A DNA stretch of 64,000 nt, taken from assembly GCA_963815305.1 (NCBI GenBank), contig CAWFFW010000001.1, positions 806,001 to 870,000 of the forward strand, given 5' to 3'. The notes below the pieces were generated by a model. It saw only the letters and a program-made list of their open reading frames with translations, searched no databases and was not told where the DNA came from. Made by a program: the position numbers and the translations under genes. Origin of the DNA: CAXBID01 sp963815305. Its GTDB lineage: Bacteria; Bacteroidota; Bacteroidia; Flavobacteriales; Flavobacteriaceae. Within the stretch, counting starts at the first letter, position 1; every line of letters begins with the position of its first letter. Shown in pieces: positions 1 to 9,634 of the stretch.

Positions 1-1
1 C

Positions 2-886
2 AAACTTCATATCATTTCGCATTATGTTAAAGCCTTGATGGGAAGTGATTTTACCGTTACACCTATTGGAAAAATAGGTAGAGACCAAATAGGACAAGAA
101 TTGGTAAAAGAAATGGAAGAGATTGGTTTAAACTTGAATTATTTAAAGCATTCAGAAGACAGTCCTACACTTTTTTCTTTCTGTTTTGCTTACCCAGATG
201 GGACAGGAGGAAACATGACAACCAATGATTCTGCATGTGCTCAAACAGAATCTAAAGATATACAAGAAGCAGAGCGGGAATTCATTTCATATAAAGGAAA
301 TGGTATTGCTTTAGCTGTTCCTGAAGTGTCTTTGGAAGCTCGTAAGGCATTGCTTGAATTAGCAACAGAAAATGGCTTTTTTAGAGTAGCTTCTTTTACT
401 TCAGAAGAAATTCTAAAGGTTGTAGAATCTAATTTATTAAAAAGAGTAGATCTTTTGGCTATTAATTTAGATGAAGCTGCCGCCGCAGTAGGGATGAGTG
501 TACAAGCGGACACTGGTATTGAAATAGTACACGCTGTTATTGAATTACTGGGAACTATAAATGCTAATTTATGGATATCCATTACGAATGGCAAAGACGG
601 AAGTTGGGCATGGAACGGAGAGTCCCTAACACATGCACCCATCTATTCGGTAGATGTAAAAAGTACTGCAGGAGCTGGAGATGCTCATGTTTCTGGATTG
701 ATCGCTGGACTTACAGCTGGGCTCAATCTAAAAGAAGCGCAACAGTTAGGAGCTCTTGTAAGTGCTCATGCGGTAAATTCACCTCATACCATTAATAAAG
801 AAACGAATAGAGAATCGCTTCTAGAGTTAATTATAGATTCAGAAAACATGATTTACGAAAAAAATTTAAAACTATTAAAAGGATAA
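2..886 (+). CDS. PfkB-family carbohydrate kinase (partial, N-terminus outside window)
   Basis: The reading frame is open to the left edge, so the start lies outside the window; 294 residues are visible. The C-terminal PfkB signature TAGAGDAHVSG near residue 220 contains the catalytic Asp and the anion hole of ribokinase-like sugar kinases, and an N-terminal GxIGRDxIG stretch fits the substrate lid. The family phosphorylates sugars or sugar acids with ATP. With uxaA and uxaB downstream, phosphorylation of 2-keto-3-deoxygluconate is a reasonable guess, but other sugars cannot be excluded. It is followed after 2 bp by the next gene, which indicates co-transcription. Family assignment is firm, substrate is inference. 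Confidence 0.85.
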   Translation, partial: KLHIISHYVKALMGSDFTVTPIGKIGRDQIGQELVKEMEEIGLNLNYLKHSEDSPTLFSFCFAYPDGTGGNMTTNDSACAQTESKDIQEAEREFISYKGNGIALAVPEVSLEARKALLELATENGFFRVASFTSEEILKVVESNLLKRVDLLAINLDEAAAAVGMSVQADTGIEIVHAVIELLGTINANLWISITNGKDGSWAWNGESLTHAPIYSVDVKSTAGAGDAHVSGLIAGLTAGLNLKEAQQLGALVSAHAVNSPHTINKETNRESLLELIIDSENMIYEKNLKLLKG

Positions 887-888
887 CT

Positions 889-1200
889 ATGAGTATTACT
901 ATGCGCATCATGCAACAATTTGATACAACCAAAGAAGACGAATTCATGGCATTGGAAAAAAAATTCGCAAAACTAGAAGCTCATAGAGCAGATTACCCAA
1001 AGGGAAAAAGAATGCAACCAATTGCTGCATCAGAGCCCTGTAATACACTTATCTGGCAATGTGAATTTCCAAATATACAAGCAGCTCACGGTGCTTTGGA
1101 TTTTTTTCATGGAGACGAAGCTCACGAAGAATTATTTAAAAAGCAGAAACCCTTTTTTAAACAAGTTAAAATTGAATTTTATGAAAATCTTGACTATTAA
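889..1200 (+). CDS. Small conserved-looking cytoplasmic protein, function unknown
   Basis: A 103-residue protein without signal peptide or membrane segment. The ATG at 889 is preceded by an AAGGA ribosome-binding site and lies 2 bp after the kinase stop; a second ATG at 901 is possible. Alternation of charged helices and short hydrophobic strands, and the size near 100 residues, are compatible with a ferredoxin-like alpha-beta barrel as in NIPSNAP or mutarotase-like proteins, but no diagnostic motif is visible. Position between a sugar kinase and a glycoside hydrolase suggests a role in the same sugar pathway. Function is not recognised. Confidence 0.6.
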   Translation: MSITMRIMQQFDTTKEDEFMALEKKFAKLEAHRADYPKGKRMQPIAASEPCNTLIWQCEFPNIQAAHGALDFFHGDEAHEELFKKQKPFFKQVKIEFYENLDY

Positions 1201-1247
1201 ATTTTGAGTAAGAATTTCAAATAAGTAATAAAGTATACCATACATAT

Positions 1248-3464
1248 ATGAAAAATATTTTCTTCTTTTTTTTACTCTTTTTATTCACACATAGTCTTTT
1301 TTCTCAAGGTGAAAGAAAAACTATCGATTTAAATGGAATATGGGATTTCGATCAGACTTACGATGCGTTTCCGCCTAAGCAGTTCACTCGAAAATGTCCT
1401 GTTCCAGGATTGATTCATCTGGCTGAGCCAAAAGTAGAAGACTATGATAAGTTTTTTAGAAAAGCAACTTTAAACGAGACGATTAAATCGGGAATCGTGG
1501 AACCGGATTATACTCCCAAATATAGCTGGTATAAAAAAAGTTTGTTTATACCAACTAAATATGATGGTCATGAATCATACATTAGTTTAAAAAAAAGTAA
1601 GTACGTAACCCATATATATGTAAATGGCATTGAAGTAGGAAACTCAATCGCTTTCTATACGCCCATTGATGTAAACATCACTCATGCTTTAAAGGTTGGT
1701 GAGGAAAATGAAATAATGATTAGATTGGGAGACTGGGCATGGCTACCAAGTGAATCTCCAGGAAGTTTGGACTTTGAAAAGCAACATTACATTCCAGGAA
1801 TTTGGGACGATGTTCTGCTTTCTTTTACCAAAAAATTTAGGATTCACAGGGCATTATTTTTACCATCTGTAAGGGAAAGTAAGGTTACCGCTAAACTTCA
1901 AATTCTGAATTTTTACAAACCAAGGCGAAAAAATCAAGGTGCGGATACTGATTCAACACAAGTAAAACTTATCATTTCTGAAAAAAAATCATTAAAAAAA
2001 GTTGTCGAATTTTCTACATATATCCAATCTAGAAAAGATAATATTACAGAGGTGAGTATCGAGTTACCTATGGAAAATCCTCATCTGTGGAACACCGATG
2101 ATCCTTTCCTATATACGGTTAATGTTGAATTATATGATTCCATACAAAAAAGTGATCAAGTCATTAAATCTTTTGGCATGAGAGATTTTGGTAAGGATGG
2201 AAAGCATTTTACTCTGAATGGAGAAAAAACATATTTAAGAGGATCTAACATTACGCTTCATAGGTTTTTTGAAGATCCTGAAAGCGCTAATCTTCCTTGG
2301 GATAGGGAATGGGTTACAAAGTTATTATCAGAGAATCCTAAAAAGTTGAATTGGAATGCCATGAGAATCAGTTTAGGAGCTTTACCTGATTTTTGGTATG
2401 ATATCGCCGATAGCTGTGGTCTACTATTGCAAAATGAATGGTTTTATTGGAAAACACATGGGTGGGATAATCAAACTAAAATGGAGTATTCTGATTGGGT
2501 TTGGAATGATGGAAGCCACCCAAGTATTGTTATTTGGGATGCCATTAATGAAAATAGAGATGATTACATAGGTACTACATTAATTCCTGAATTAAAAAAA
2601 ATAGATCCTACTCGGTTATGGGATGCAGGATTTATGACTGGGGTGGACGATTTGGACGAACCCCATCCATACAAGATCCTTAGAGTGAATTGGACTGTTG
2701 ACTATGTTAAATTCTTTAAAGAAAATCTTTATGATTTAGGTCGTTTGGATAATTGGAGCGAGAGAGAAACAACTGAAATTATTAACTCTAATGAGCCACA
2801 ATTGGTAAATGAATATGCTTGGATTTGGTTATGGCGTGATGGCAATCCAGCGCATCTTACCAAAAAGCATTTTAAATATTTTGCAGGTGAGAATGCTTCC
2901 GTTGAGCAAAATAGAGAAATGCAGGCCTATTGGATGCAGTGCGAAACAGAGTGGTTGCGTGCTGAGCGCTCTTTAGCTGGAATACTTCCTTTTGCTTACT
3001 TAACAAATAACTTTGGATTTACCGGAGATTGGTTTATTGGTCCTATTAAGGAATTGAATTGGGGGCCTACCATGTCTTGGTTTAAGCATTGTTTTTCGCC
3101 AGCAGCTGTTTTTATTGACCTAGCAGATCAGAGATATATGAAACACATCCCGGCTCTTAAACCAAAAACAAAATTAGATTTTAATCTTGTAGCCGTTAAT
3201 GATAATTCTTTTGAAGTAAATGGAGATGTAGATTTAAAATTACTTGACCCTATGGGTAACGAAGTTTTAAGCAAGAATTATAAGATACAAATTGATGCCT
3301 ATGGGAAACAAACCGTTCCGGCATCTATTCAGTTACCATCTAGAGCCGATGGTTATTTAGTACTAACAGAATTCCATTGTATAGAACAAGATCCTGTGAT
3401 AAGTAGAAGATACATTAAGGTAGGTAACAAGAAATCGTATATGTTTTTTGACCAAAAACCTTAA
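1248..3464 (+). CDS. Exported glycoside hydrolase family 2 protein
   Basis: 738 residues with a signal peptide of about 20 residues ending SLFSQ. GH2 architecture is visible: an N-terminal jelly-roll sugar-binding domain (DLNGIWDF, then SWYKKSLFIP), an immunoglobulin-like domain around residues 190-310, and a TIM barrel. The barrel has the acid/base motif VIWDAINEN near residue 434 and a likely nucleophile Glu in LVNEYAW near residue 521. GH2 enzymes release terminal beta-linked galactose, mannose, glucuronic acid or similar from the non-reducing end with retention. Specificity cannot be read from the motifs. Its place before uptake and uronate genes suggests periplasmic trimming of oligosaccharides. 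Confidence 0.85.
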   Translation: MKNIFFFFLLFLFTHSLFSQGERKTIDLNGIWDFDQTYDAFPPKQFTRKCPVPGLIHLAEPKVEDYDKFFRKATLNETIKSGIVEPDYTPKYSWYKKSLFIPTKYDGHESYISLKKSKYVTHIYVNGIEVGNSIAFYTPIDVNITHALKVGEENEIMIRLGDWAWLPSESPGSLDFEKQHYIPGIWDDVLLSFTKKFRIHRALFLPSVRESKVTAKLQILNFYKPRRKNQGADTDSTQVKLIISEKKSLKKVVEFSTYIQSRKDNITEVSIELPMENPHLWNTDDPFLYTVNVELYDSIQKSDQVIKSFGMRDFGKDGKHFTLNGEKTYLRGSNITLHRFFEDPESANLPWDREWVTKLLSENPKKLNWNAMRISLGALPDFWYDIADSCGLLLQNEWFYWKTHGWDNQTKMEYSDWVWNDGSHPSIVIWDAINENRDDYIGTTLIPELKKIDPTRLWDAGFMTGVDDLDEPHPYKILRVNWTVDYVKFFKENLYDLGRLDNWSERETTEIINSNEPQLVNEYAWIWLWRDGNPAHLTKKHFKYFAGENASVEQNREMQAYWMQCETEWLRAERSLAGILPFAYLTNNFGFTGDWFIGPIKELNWGPTMSWFKHCFSPAAVFIDLADQRYMKHIPALKPKTKLDFNLVAVNDNSFEVNGDVDLKLLDPMGNEVLSKNYKIQIDAYGKQTVPASIQLPSRADGYLVLTEFHCIEQDPVISRRYIKVGNKKSYMFFDQKP

Positions 3465-3488
3465 CTAATCACTATAACAAATAATAGA

Positions 3489-4712
3489 ATGACTTTTAAA
3501 TTTAAAAATATCGTTAATTCCTTAGGGCCCGGTTTTATAATAGCGGCTGTTGTATTAGGACCTGGAAGTATTACGGTTTCATCTAAAATTGGATCTACTG
3601 AGGGTTATTCATTTTTATGGGTTATTCTGGTTGGTGCAGCCTCAATGGTTGTCTACACGATGATGAGTGTTCGGTTTGGAGTTGTAAACAAAAAATCTTT
3701 GCTTAGGGTTATCTCTGAAAAATACGGAAAATGGCTATCTGTATCTATTGGGATATGTTCTTTTTTGGCGGCTCTTAGTTTCCAATTTGGAAATAATCTA
3801 GGAGTAGGTTTGGGTATGAAAACGTTAACAGGAATTAATGAGGATATTTGGCCATTGATATTTACTCCATTGGCAATAATACTGATTTTTTACGCTAAAA
3901 ATTTGTACAAAGTATTAGAGCGGTTAATGATGCTTATGGTATTAATTCTTATTATGGCTTTTGTTGTAAATCTAATTTTTATAAAGCCAGATATTGGTGC
4001 CATTGCATCGGGATTTATACCAAAGTCTATATCAAAAAATAACTTCAATGAAATAGCGGCTCTTGTTGGTACTACTTTTGTATTGCACAATGCCTTTTAT
4101 CAATCATATCTTGTACAGGGTAAAGGGTGGTCTGTGACTGATATTGACAAAAGTATTAGGGACACAAGGTTAGGCGTGTTTTTACTAGCCTTGATGTCAT
4201 CATTAGTTATTATTACTGCTGCGGCAACCTTAAAGCCATTAGGTATATCAGTAAATTCTGCAGCAGATATGGCCATTCAATTGGAAATGCTATTGGGAAG
4301 ATTTTCTAAATATATTTTTGGTTTTGGCTTTGTGGCTGCCGCATTTTCTTCTCTATTGGTTAATTCTGTAACAGGAGGAGGATTATTGGCTGATAGTATG
4401 GGCATGGGAAAATCTATGAATGATAGAATGCCTAAAATATTTACAACGGTCATATTGCTCATGGGAATGATCATAGCTATTTTTTTTAGAGGAAATACCG
4501 TATATGCTTTGATTATGGCTCAAGCTTCTTCAATGTTGGGCGTGCCGTTAATAGCCATTGGATTGTTTTTGGTAGTGAACAATAAATCTATAATGGGGAA
4601 ATATAAAAATAGCATGTTTCAGAATATATTGGCCATTAGTGGATTTGTTCTCATTTGCATATTGGTTTATTTTATGTATAGCAAATTTATTGGTTATATA
4701 GGAGGTTTGTAA
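3489..4712 (+). CDS. Nramp-superfamily membrane transporter lacking the canonical metal-site residues
   Basis: 407 residues with about eleven hydrophobic segments and the Nramp N-terminal hallmark GPGFIIAA. In true Mn/Fe Nramps TM1 carries DPGN and TM6 carries MPHN. Here TM1 reads LGPGSIT and TM6 reads FVLHNAF, so the metal-coordinating Asp, Asn and Met are replaced by Gly, Ser and Val, while the fold-defining GPG and HN remain. Transport of a classical transition metal is therefore doubtful. Location 24 bp after the GH2 gene and 28 bp before an M20 hydrolase gene suggests it could import a catabolic substrate. Family membership is clear; substrate is unknown. Confidence 0.75.
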   Translation: MTFKFKNIVNSLGPGFIIAAVVLGPGSITVSSKIGSTEGYSFLWVILVGAASMVVYTMMSVRFGVVNKKSLLRVISEKYGKWLSVSIGICSFLAALSFQFGNNLGVGLGMKTLTGINEDIWPLIFTPLAIILIFYAKNLYKVLERLMMLMVLILIMAFVVNLIFIKPDIGAIASGFIPKSISKNNFNEIAALVGTTFVLHNAFYQSYLVQGKGWSVTDIDKSIRDTRLGVFLLALMSSLVIITAAATLKPLGISVNSAADMAIQLEMLLGRFSKYIFGFGFVAAAFSSLLVNSVTGGGLLADSMGMGKSMNDRMPKIFTTVILLMGMIIAIFFRGNTVYALIMAQASSMLGVPLIAIGLFLVVNNKSIMGKYKNSMFQNILAISGFVLICILVYFMYSKFIGYIGGL

Positions 4713-4740
4713 ACATTTATTAAGATTTAAATATTTAAAT

Positions 4741-5895
4741 ATGAAGTCACTTATTAATGTTGTTGAATTAACAAAACTGTTAATTTCTTATAATACTACT
4801 AATCCTCCGGGGAATGAGTACGCAATATCGAAGTATATTGGAAACTTACTTTTTGAGAATGGTTTTAAAGTTGACTATCCCGAATTATCAAAAGAAAGAT
4901 TACATGTAATAGCTGAGAAAGGGCTTGACAACAATAGACCACCAATTGTATTCTCTGGGCACATGGACGTGGTTCCAATAGGAGCAAAAAAATGGAATTC
5001 TGATCCCTTTGTGACTAAGGAATCAAATGGAAAATTATATGGACGAGGAACTAGCGATATGAAAGCAGGTGTTGCTGCCATGATTTGTGCCGCCATAGAG
5101 GTTTTTGAGGGAAACAATTCTCCAGAGGGAGGTGTTAAGTTAATAATAACCGCAGGAGAAGAACATGGCTGTCATGGTATACGTGATTTGTTCAATTCAA
5201 AATATAATATTGGTCATGCTAGTGGATTGATTGTCGGAGAACCAACTTCAAACGAACCCTACATAGGCCATAAAGGAGGATTGTTTTTAAATGCTTATGC
5301 ACATGGAGTTACCGCACATTCTTCAATGCCTGAGCTAGGAGAAAACGCCATTTATAAAGTGGCGAGAGCTATTTCAAAGATTGAAAAATTTCAGTTTAGT
5401 ATCAAACAGGATAAGCTATTGGGTTATCCAACTATAAATGTAGGAGTTGTTAGTGGTGGTTTGAATTTCAATTCGGTACCAGATAAAGCAGAATTTACTA
5501 TTGATGTTAGAACGACTTCGGAGCTTGAAAATGAAAAAGTTTTAGATGTATTAAAAAATGAGATTGGAAATGAAATTACAATTGAACCTTTTGTGAATCT
5601 AGGACCGGTATCTACCCCTGAAGAGTCATCTTTTGTTCAAATGGTATATAAAACATGTGAGAGTTTAATAGGTAATAAAGTTGTTAAAAAATCAATTGGA
5701 TATCTCACAGATGCATCCGTTTTACAACCTTGGTTAAAAGGAGTTCCCACTATAATATTGGGACCTGGAGAACCAGACCAAGCACATCAAACCGATGAGT
5801 TTTGTTATTTAGATAAAATAGAACAAGCAGTAAAAATTTATAAAGAAATAATTATTAACAATCAAAAATTAAGTATTGATGGAAGCATATCCTGA
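4741..5895 (+). CDS. M20-family metallohydrolase (ArgE/DapE/CPG2-like), cytoplasmic
   Basis: 384 residues, no signal peptide. The two-zinc active site is visible: GHMDVVP near residue 73, GRGTSDMKAG near residue 101 with the bridging Asp, and TAGEEHG near residue 138 with the catalytic Glu pair; a dimerisation domain follows. M20 enzymes hydrolyse amide bonds of N-acylated amino acids or small peptides. In a sugar cluster it could deacylate an amino sugar or remove an amino-acid substituent. The 3' end overlaps the next gene by 17 bp, which implies translational coupling. A second, exported M20 enzyme lies at 15926. Confidence 0.82.
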   Translation: MKSLINVVELTKLLISYNTTNPPGNEYAISKYIGNLLFENGFKVDYPELSKERLHVIAEKGLDNNRPPIVFSGHMDVVPIGAKKWNSDPFVTKESNGKLYGRGTSDMKAGVAAMICAAIEVFEGNNSPEGGVKLIITAGEEHGCHGIRDLFNSKYNIGHASGLIVGEPTSNEPYIGHKGGLFLNAYAHGVTAHSSMPELGENAIYKVARAISKIEKFQFSIKQDKLLGYPTINVGVVSGGLNFNSVPDKAEFTIDVRTTSELENEKVLDVLKNEIGNEITIEPFVNLGPVSTPEESSFVQMVYKTCESLIGNKVVKKSIGYLTDASVLQPWLKGVPTIILGPGEPDQAHQTDEFCYLDKIEQAVKIYKEIIINNQKLSIDGSIS

Positions 5896-6916
5896 GTTTT
5901 TTAAAAGTGAAAAAGATTTAGAAGAAGCCATTTCTAGGCCCTCTTTCGAATTAGTGGAAATGATGAAAGAGTTAGAAGGTGATATCATTTTTTTAGGAGT
6001 TTCAGGTAAGATGGGTATTTCTATGGCATGTATGGCTAAGAGAGCATGTAAGTTAGCAGAAGTGGAAAAGAGAATAATTGGTGTTTCGAGATTCAGTGTA
6101 TCTGCTAATAAGGATTATTTAGAATCGCATGGAATAGAAACCATTTCTGGAGATTTAATTGATCTAGATTTTATAAAGAGTTTACCTAACGTTAGTAATG
6201 TTATTTACTTGGCAGGCACAAAATTTGGTACAGATGGCAATGAATCATACACTTGGGCTATGAATGCCTTTTTACCTGGTTTAGTCGCAGAGCGCTTTAA
6301 AAACTCAAAAATTGTTGCGCTTTCAACAGGATGTGTATATCCGTTAGTTCCAATTAATTCTGGTGGCTCATTAGAAACAGATCCTGCTTCACCAGTTGGT
6401 GAATACGCCCAATCGTGTCTAGGTAGAGAACGTATGTTTGAATTTGGTAGTCTAAAATATAAAACTAAGATTTCCTTGATAAGGCTTAACTACGCAGTAG
6501 AAATGCGCTATGGTGTTTTAGTGGATATTGCTACAAAAGTAAAGAACAATGAGCCTATAGATGTTACAATGGGATATGCCAATGTAATCTGGCAGGGAGA
6601 TGCCAATGCTATGATTTTAAGATCTTTATTGTTATGTGAAACTCCTGCTAAGGTATTAAACATAACAGGTGAAGAAACAATCTCTGTTCGTGATATTGCG
6701 CTTCAGTTTGGATTGGTAATGGGTAAAGATGTTACCATTACAGGAAAGGAAGGTAAATCTGCTTTATTGTCAAATGCATCGTTGATTGTTCAATTATTTG
6801 ATAAACCACATGTTCATTTAGACCAGATAATTTTATGGACGGCTAACTGGATTGATAATGATTACAAGCTTTTGGGTAAGCCCACTCATTTTGAGGTAAA
6901 AGATGGGAAGTATTAA
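5879..6916 (+). CDS. NAD-dependent epimerase/dehydratase family protein
   Basis: The ATG at 5879 is preferred over the TTG at 5876; the gene overlaps the end of the M20 gene by 17 bp. About 345 residues. The Rossmann entry IIFLGVSGKMGISMA (a variant of GxxGxxG) lies after about 35 extra N-terminal residues, and extended-SDR features such as VIYLAGTKFG and LSTGCVYP follow. The usual YxxxK is represented by a YAQSCLGRER stretch, in which the Lys is replaced by Arg or displaced, so catalytic detail is uncertain. It probably oxidises or epimerises a nucleotide-free sugar or sugar acid from the degraded polymer. Confidence 0.75.
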   Translation: MEAYPEFFKSEKDLEEAISRPSFELVEMMKELEGDIIFLGVSGKMGISMACMAKRACKLAEVEKRIIGVSRFSVSANKDYLESHGIETISGDLIDLDFIKSLPNVSNVIYLAGTKFGTDGNESYTWAMNAFLPGLVAERFKNSKIVALSTGCVYPLVPINSGGSLETDPASPVGEYAQSCLGRERMFEFGSLKYKTKISLIRLNYAVEMRYGVLVDIATKVKNNEPIDVTMGYANVIWQGDANAMILRSLLLCETPAKVLNITGEETISVRDIALQFGLVMGKDVTITGKEGKSALLSNASLIVQLFDKPHVHLDQIILWTANWIDNDYKLLGKPTHFEVKDGKY

Positions 6917-6937
6917 TAAGAAATGATGAGATAAATA

Positions 6938-7648
6938 ATGGGAAATTTTCAAGATTTGAAACAGACAGCTTACGATAATAACATGCAATTACCAGCATTG
7001 GGATTAGTACTTTATACTTTTGGTAATGCCAGTATAGTTGATCGTAATGAAAATGTATTTGCAATTAAACCCAGTGGTGTTGATTATCAAAAACTTAAAC
7101 CAGAAGACATGGTTATAGTTGATTTTGACGGTTATATAATTGAAGGCGATATGAGACCTTCTTCAGATACAAAAACTCACGCTGTTTTATATAAAAACTG
7201 GACAAACATTGGCGGCATAGTACATACCCATTCTACTTATGCCACTGCATGGGCTCAATCACAACAGGATATTCCAATTTTCGGAACTACTCACGCAGAC
7301 CATTTGACTGTAGATGTGCCTTGCGCTCCTGTAATGAGTGATGAGATGATACAGGGAGATTATGAGAGAGAAACAGGTTATCAGATTATAAACGCCTTCA
7401 AAGAAAAAGGTCTTTCTTATGAAGAAGTCGAAATGGTTTTGGTAGCAAATCACGCACCATTTACATGGGGAAAAACATTAGAGCAGGCCGTTTACAATAG
7501 TGCGGTTTTGGAAGAAATTGCTAGAATGGCAATGCTAACAACTCAAATCGAGCCTAAGGCATCTAGACTTATCTCGTCATTAATAAAAAAGCATCATGAA
7601 AGAAAACATGGTGCTAATTCCTATTATGGGCAAAATGGTCATGGGTAA
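6938..7648 (+). CDS. araD: L-ribulose-5-phosphate 4-epimerase family (class II aldolase)
   Basis: 236 residues. The whole length follows the AraD pattern: GNASIVDR, KPSGVDY, PSSDTKTH, the zinc ligands in VHTHSTYATAWAQ and TTHADH, and the C-terminal KHGANSYYGQ. AraD interconverts L-ribulose-5-phosphate and D-xylulose-5-phosphate by retro-aldol chemistry with a divalent metal. Homologues in uronate or ascorbate catabolism use the same fold for related phosphorylated ketoses, so the physiological substrate may not be ribulose-5-phosphate. It lies in a run of closely packed genes with the epimerase upstream and the DHDPS-like lyase downstream. Confidence 0.82.
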   Translation: MGNFQDLKQTAYDNNMQLPALGLVLYTFGNASIVDRNENVFAIKPSGVDYQKLKPEDMVIVDFDGYIIEGDMRPSSDTKTHAVLYKNWTNIGGIVHTHSTYATAWAQSQQDIPIFGTTHADHLTVDVPCAPVMSDEMIQGDYERETGYQIINAFKEKGLSYEEVEMVLVANHAPFTWGKTLEQAVYNSAVLEEIARMAMLTTQIEPKASRLISSLIKKHHERKHGANSYYGQNGHG

Positions 7649-7691
7649 AATTTAAAAATTATAATCTAGTTAGAGACTAATATTGATAAAA

Positions 7692-8759
7692 ATGACAAAA
7701 AATCAATTACCAAAAGAAATTATAGAATTGCTACATAAAGGCGCGGTTATACCTGCGCATCCATTGGCACTAAATAGTAAGTACGAACTCGATGAGGTTA
7801 GACAAAGAGTTTTAAGTAGATATTATTTAGATGCTGGTGTCGGAGGTTTAGCTGTTGGTGTTCATACCACACAATTTGAGATTCGGCTTCCTGAGAATAA
7901 CTTATTTAAAACTGTTTTGAAATTAGCAAAAGAAGAGATGGATAGGCATTTTCAAGAAACAGGGAAACATATTATTCGAATTGCTGGAGTTGTTGGATCA
8001 ACTGTTCAAGCATTGAAAGAGGCTAAATTGGCTGTAAGTCTAGATTATAATATGGCTTTGTTAAGTCTTTCAGCATTACCCAATGCAACCAACGAAGAGT
8101 TATTGCAACATTGCAAAAAAGTTGCAGAAATAATTCCGATTATTGGATTTTATATGCAAACTGCTGTAGGTGGCCGAAATTTAGACGTAGATTTTTGGAG
8201 AGAATTCGCCAAAATAGAAAATGTAGTAGCAATTAAAATGGCTCCCTTTAACCGTTATCAAACTTTTGATGTAGTGCGAGGTGTTGTTGAATCAGGTAGA
8301 GCATCGGAAATAGCCTTATATACTGGTAATGATGACAATATTTTAATTGATCTTTTAACAAAGTACGAAATTCAAGTTGGTGATAAGATAGTAGAAAAAC
8401 GAATTGTTGGAGGACTATTAGGGCATTGGTCTGTATGGGCTAGGCAAGCAGTTTTGCTTTTGGAAAATGTTCAAAAGGGATATTTTGAAAATAATCCTGA
8501 ACACTTTTTGACTTTGGCCATGAAAATTACTGATAGTAATGCCGCGTTTTTTGATGCTGCTAATAATTTTTCAGGTTGTATTGTAGGTCTACATGAAGTA
8601 TTGAGAAGACAAGGGCTTTTAGAAGGAACGTGGACATTAAATAAAGATGAACATCTCACTTTGGATCAGAAAAATGAAATTGATAGAGTATATGAAGCGT
8701 ATCCAGATTTAAATGATGATGATTTTGTTAGTAAAAATTTAAACAAATGGCTTTCTTAA
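7692..8759 (+). CDS. Dihydrodipicolinate synthase/N-acetylneuraminate lyase family protein
   Basis: 355 residues from the ATG at 7692 (a TTG three codons earlier is less likely). The (beta/alpha)8 aldolase fold is indicated by GAVIPAHPLAL near the N-terminus, GVGGLAVGVHTTQ (in place of GTTGE) and VVAIKMAPFNRY around residue 185, whose Lys is the expected Schiff-base residue. The protein is about 60 residues longer than typical DapA or NanA. Family members cleave or form pyruvate-containing sugar acids. Next to uronate genes, cleavage or dehydration of a keto-deoxy sugar acid is likely, not lysine synthesis. The following gene starts one base after its stop. Confidence 0.78.
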   Translation: MTKNQLPKEIIELLHKGAVIPAHPLALNSKYELDEVRQRVLSRYYLDAGVGGLAVGVHTTQFEIRLPENNLFKTVLKLAKEEMDRHFQETGKHIIRIAGVVGSTVQALKEAKLAVSLDYNMALLSLSALPNATNEELLQHCKKVAEIIPIIGFYMQTAVGGRNLDVDFWREFAKIENVVAIKMAPFNRYQTFDVVRGVVESGRASEIALYTGNDDNILIDLLTKYEIQVGDKIVEKRIVGGLLGHWSVWARQAVLLLENVQKGYFENNPEHFLTLAMKITDSNAAFFDAANNFSGCIVGLHEVLRRQGLLEGTWTLNKDEHLTLDQKNEIDRVYEAYPDLNDDDFVSKNLNKWLS

Positions 8760-8760
8760 T

Positions 8761-9618
8761 ATGAACGAAATTGTGGTGAGACAGATGCTAAAGAAAGATC
8801 TATTGGCAGTAATGAAGATTAAAGAAGCTGAATCTTGGAATCAAACTATAGAAGATTGGGAGATGTTTATGAATTTTAATTCCGATTTATGTCTTGTCGC
8901 AGTGTATGAATCTAAAGTAGTGGGAACGGTAACAGCCATAAATTATAAAAATCAAGTCGCTTGGATTGGAATGATGCTGGTGTCAAAAGAATTTCGTGGT
9001 TTAGGTATAAGTAAACGTTTGTTGACTAAACTTATTGATAGACTAAGAGCCTGTAAATCTATAAAGTTAGATGCCACAAAAGCAGGAGCCAAGGTCTATA
9101 AAAAACTAGGCTTTAAAGAAGAACTTAATATTAGTAGAATGACTACTAAAAAACTAAGCGTACAAGCAAGCCCTTCTTTAGATGATAGTGTTAGACTTTT
9201 GAAAAAAGAAGATTTGAAGAGCCTAGTAAATGCAGATTTAGATGTGTTTGGTGCAGATAGATCTAAATTATTAAATATTTTAATAAATGGGGGTAAAGAT
9301 AAAGGGTGGTGTATAGAAAGGGAAAATAATATTGTGGGTTACGTACTTCTAAGAGCAGGTAGTAATTATACACAAATAGGACCATTAGTAGCTGATTCAG
9401 TAACAGATGCTAAAGCTCTTTTAGTATCTGTGCTTACCTACTTGAAAGAAAAACCAGTGGTAGTAGATATATTGTATGATAAAGTAGCATTGATAAAATG
9501 GCTTGAGTCATTAGGGTTTGTAAAACAACGAGCATTTATTAGAATGTATCTAAAGAATAACGAATCTCCTGGAATTACACAGAAACAATTTTTAATAGCC
9601 GGTCCAGAATTGGGGTAG
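8761..9618 (+). CDS. Tandem GNAT N-acetyltransferase
   Basis: 285 residues containing two GNAT-like halves. The first has the acetyl-CoA loop in SKEFRGLGISKRLL around residues 78-92 and a helix ending KKLGFKE; the second half, from about residue 140, repeats the fold with a weaker motif and ends WLESLGFVKQRAF. It resembles the double-GNAT acyltransferase arrangement seen in enzymes of small-metabolite acylation. It directly abuts the DHDPS-like gene and is 16 bp from the esterase gene, so an acylated sugar intermediate may be the substrate. The acceptor is not predictable from sequence. Confidence 0.75.
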   Translation: MNEIVVRQMLKKDLLAVMKIKEAESWNQTIEDWEMFMNFNSDLCLVAVYESKVVGTVTAINYKNQVAWIGMMLVSKEFRGLGISKRLLTKLIDRLRACKSIKLDATKAGAKVYKKLGFKEELNISRMTTKKLSVQASPSLDDSVRLLKKEDLKSLVNADLDVFGADRSKLLNILINGGKDKGWCIERENNIVGYVLLRAGSNYTQIGPLVADSVTDAKALLVSVLTYLKEKPVVVDILYDKVALIKWLESLGFVKQRAFIRMYLKNNESPGITQKQFLIAGPELG

Positions 9619-9634
9619 CATAATATTTGTCAGT

